NCBI GenBank assembly: GCA_021814545.1
Contig: JAKAID010000001.1
Location: 1 to 41,589 of the forward strand
Reading direction: 5' to 3'
DNA from: a bacterium
GTDB lineage: Bacteria; Patescibacteriota; Minisyncoccia; UBA6257; GWB1-50-10
Length of the DNA: 41,589 nucleotides
Part shown: piece by piece, positions 40,363 to 41,589 of the stretch
How positions within the stretch are numbered: position 1 is the first letter of the stretch
Layout: each line of letters opens with the position of its first letter
Made by a program: the position numbers and the translations under genes
The notes under the pieces: model-generated
The model's input: the letters and a program-made list of their open reading frames with translations, nothing else
Databases searched by the model: none
Told to the model about the DNA's origin: nothing

Positions 40363-40371
40363 TGATTCTTG

Positions 40372-40405
40372 CCACCTGCGCTGCGCGCGCAGGTGGTTTT
40401 TGTTT
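40372..40405 (+). terminator. terminator after the 39490 gene
   Basis: Perfect 10-bp stem CCACCTGCGC (40372-40381) / GCGCAGGTGG (40387-40396), 5-nt loop, followed by TTTTTGTTTT. Confidence 0.93.
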
Positions 40406-40436
40406 TGCTCTTTCGCAGAATCATGTTCTGTGGTTC

Positions 40437-40442
40437 TATAGG
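40437..40442 (+). promoter_or_regulatory. possible -10 box for the gene at 40451
   Basis: TATAGG 8 nt before the ATG at 40451, fitting the leaderless pattern; the -35 is unclear. Confidence 0.4.
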
Positions 40443-40450
40443 TACATACT

Positions 40451-41560
40451 ATGGAAGTTTCGCGCACACGCTTATTCTTTCGTTATGCCGGCCTCGCCGC
40501 GCTTCTTAGTCTTTTGTTCGCCTTTACCGTGTTCGTTACGGGGGACACCCGCAAACATCTTTTGGGCGCATCGCTTTTGGAATCGATACCGCGCGCAGAA
40601 CCCATGCCTGCTCCTCAGGAAGTGCGGGCGATATACGCGACTGCGCGGACGGTGGCGAACAAGCATCGTGTCGACGAGCTTATTGCGTTTGCGCATGCAA
40701 CAGATATGAATGCGATGGTGGTGAACGTGAAGGACGGTGACGGCCTTTATCTCGATGGGGAAATGTCCGACCTTGCACACCGCTTGCGCGCAGAGGGGAT
40801 ATACCCCATCGCGCGCGTAGTGGTGTTCCAGGATAACTACTTGGCGCGCATGTGGCCCGAGGAGGCGCTCAAAACTGCGAGCGGTACTCTGTGGCGGGGG
40901 AATGGCGCACTCTGGATGGATCCCGCGAGCCGACCGGTATGGGACTACACGGTAGAGGCGGCGATAGAGGCGCTTGATGAGGGGTTCGCCGAAGTGAATT
41001 TCGATTACGTGCGATTCCCCGCGGATGGCGACCTTCACGCAATCGTGTACCCCGCGTGGAATGGCACTTCGACGAAGGCTGCGGTCATCGATGCGTTCTC
41101 GAAATATCTTACCGAGAACGTGAAGAGGGCATATCCAAAGGCGACGCTTTCGCTCGATATTTTCGCACACAGTCTGCTTGATGCGGGCGATGTCGGTATT
41201 GGCCAGCATTTCGTTGACCTCGTACAGTATTTTGATGTTATTTGTCCGATGACATACCCCTCGCATTACGCACCGGGGAATTTTGGTTTCCAGAATCCGG
41301 CGGAAGCGCCCTATGAGGTAGTGAAGGGAACGCTTGACGAAGGGACGCGGAAGCTCGAGGCGGTGGGGAAGACCGCGATTATTCGACCGTGGCTTCAGGA
41401 TTTCAATATGGGCGCGGAGTATACGCGCGCACGCGTGCAAGATGAGATACGCGCCGTGAGCGATGCGGGGTACAAGAGCGGGTATATGATGTGGAACCCT
41501 TCGAACCGGTATGACAAGGTGAAGTACATCGCGGGGAGTGAAACGCAGGCGGCACGATAG
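40451..41560 (+). CDS. DUF4015-like putative glycoside hydrolase, membrane-anchored
   Basis: A 369-aa protein with an N-terminal signal anchor (about residues 10-33) and an extracytoplasmic TIM-barrel-like domain. Family landmarks are MNAMVVNVKDGDG, YPIARVVVFQDNYLA, the FDYVRFPADG segment with putative acidic catalytic or binding residues, LSLDIFAH, and CPMTYPSHY. These match the DUF4015/putative glycosyl hydrolase group related to GH13-like barrels; the substrate is not known. A surface polysaccharide- or wall-active enzyme is likely. The protein is complete, and its stop is close to the window end. Confidence 0.87.
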   Translation: MEVSRTRLFFRYAGLAALLSLLFAFTVFVTGDTRKHLLGASLLESIPRAEPMPAPQEVRAIYATARTVANKHRVDELIAFAHATDMNAMVVNVKDGDGLYLDGEMSDLAHRLRAEGIYPIARVVVFQDNYLARMWPEEALKTASGTLWRGNGALWMDPASRPVWDYTVEAAIEALDEGFAEVNFDYVRFPADGDLHAIVYPAWNGTSTKAAVIDAFSKYLTENVKRAYPKATLSLDIFAHSLLDAGDVGIGQHFVDLVQYFDVICPMTYPSHYAPGNFGFQNPAEAPYEVVKGTLDEGTRKLEAVGKTAIIRPWLQDFNMGAEYTRARVQDEIRAVSDAGYKSGYMMWNPSNRYDKVKYIAGSETQAAR

Positions 41561-41564
41561 AATA

Positions 41565-41570
41565 TTGACA
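41565..41570 (+). promoter_or_regulatory. -35-like TTGACA at window end
   Basis: TTGACA just after the last stop codon. A matching -10 at 17 bp would fall at or beyond the window edge, so this probably belongs to the next gene. Confidence 0.35.
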
Positions 41571-41589
41571 TTACTCTATAAATAGTGTA

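Overview
This window reads as a chromosomal segment of a Candidate Phyla Radiation (Patescibacteria) bacterium, most likely a parcubacterial lineage. The case rests on the gene set and style: a standalone 16S gene, compact co-oriented genes, LamG-carrying pseudopilins, rpsF-ssb-rpsR with no rplI (bL9) after it, a VirD4-like ATPase next to MltG/SEDS cell-wall genes, LemA with a TPM-domain protein, and many small membrane-anchored proteins. TGA is used as an ordinary stop. I cannot place it to genus.

Layout. 1-360 is the 3' end of a 16S rRNA gene, followed by a terminator and no 23S or spacer tRNA. 595-7212 holds a lone receiver protein and a type IV pilus cluster (prepilin, PilB, PilC, two LamG pseudopilins). 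7235-14405 is a tight envelope/metabolism run: VirD4-like ATPase, GT2-like protein, tpiA, a Cys-rich membrane protein, a SEDS protein and mltG. It leads directly into rpoB-rpoC (14416-21338). rpsF-ssb-rpsR, a PAP2 phosphatase, a small protein and a large secreted protein follow (21381-25262). The large protein has a transglutaminase-like triad and a beta-rich C terminus. A minus-strand tRNA-Leu precedes a small ORF. The parA-parB locus (25951-28266) contains a roughly 200-nt candidate non-coding RNA gene between its two genes. rel (minus) diverges from groES-groEL, which carries a CIRCE-like operator. Then come thyX, lemA/TPM, an archaeal-type pyrH, two small exported proteins, a conserved-looking minus-strand gene, an accessory minus-strand operon (HEPN protein, SMR transporter, MGMT-like protein) behind a structured leader and tRNA-Ser, a Cys-rich anchored protein, an unknown 290-aa protein and a DUF4015-like glycoside-hydrolase protein.

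The most interesting signal concerns translation. The 16S 3' tail keeps GGATCA, but the CCTCC anti-Shine-Dalgarno core is replaced by ATTAC. Two near-universal bases of the 1391-1407 segment (E. coli A1396 and C1400) are also changed. In agreement, nearly all genes lack a Shine-Dalgarno sequence, and many have a -10 box (typically TATACT) only 6-20 nt before the start codon, which predicts leaderless or near-leaderless mRNAs. Two genes (36457-36975 minus and 39490-40362) break the rule: each has a textbook TTGACA-17-TATTAx promoter, a leader of 30-40 nt and a GGAGG motif.

Other leads are the structured leader of the HEPN gene, the ncRNA candidate between parA and parB, a repeat element that encodes the leader peptide of a prepilin, and the secreted transglutaminase-like protein with a possible beta-barrel. 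All calls come from reading the sequence by eye; no database search or folding program was run.
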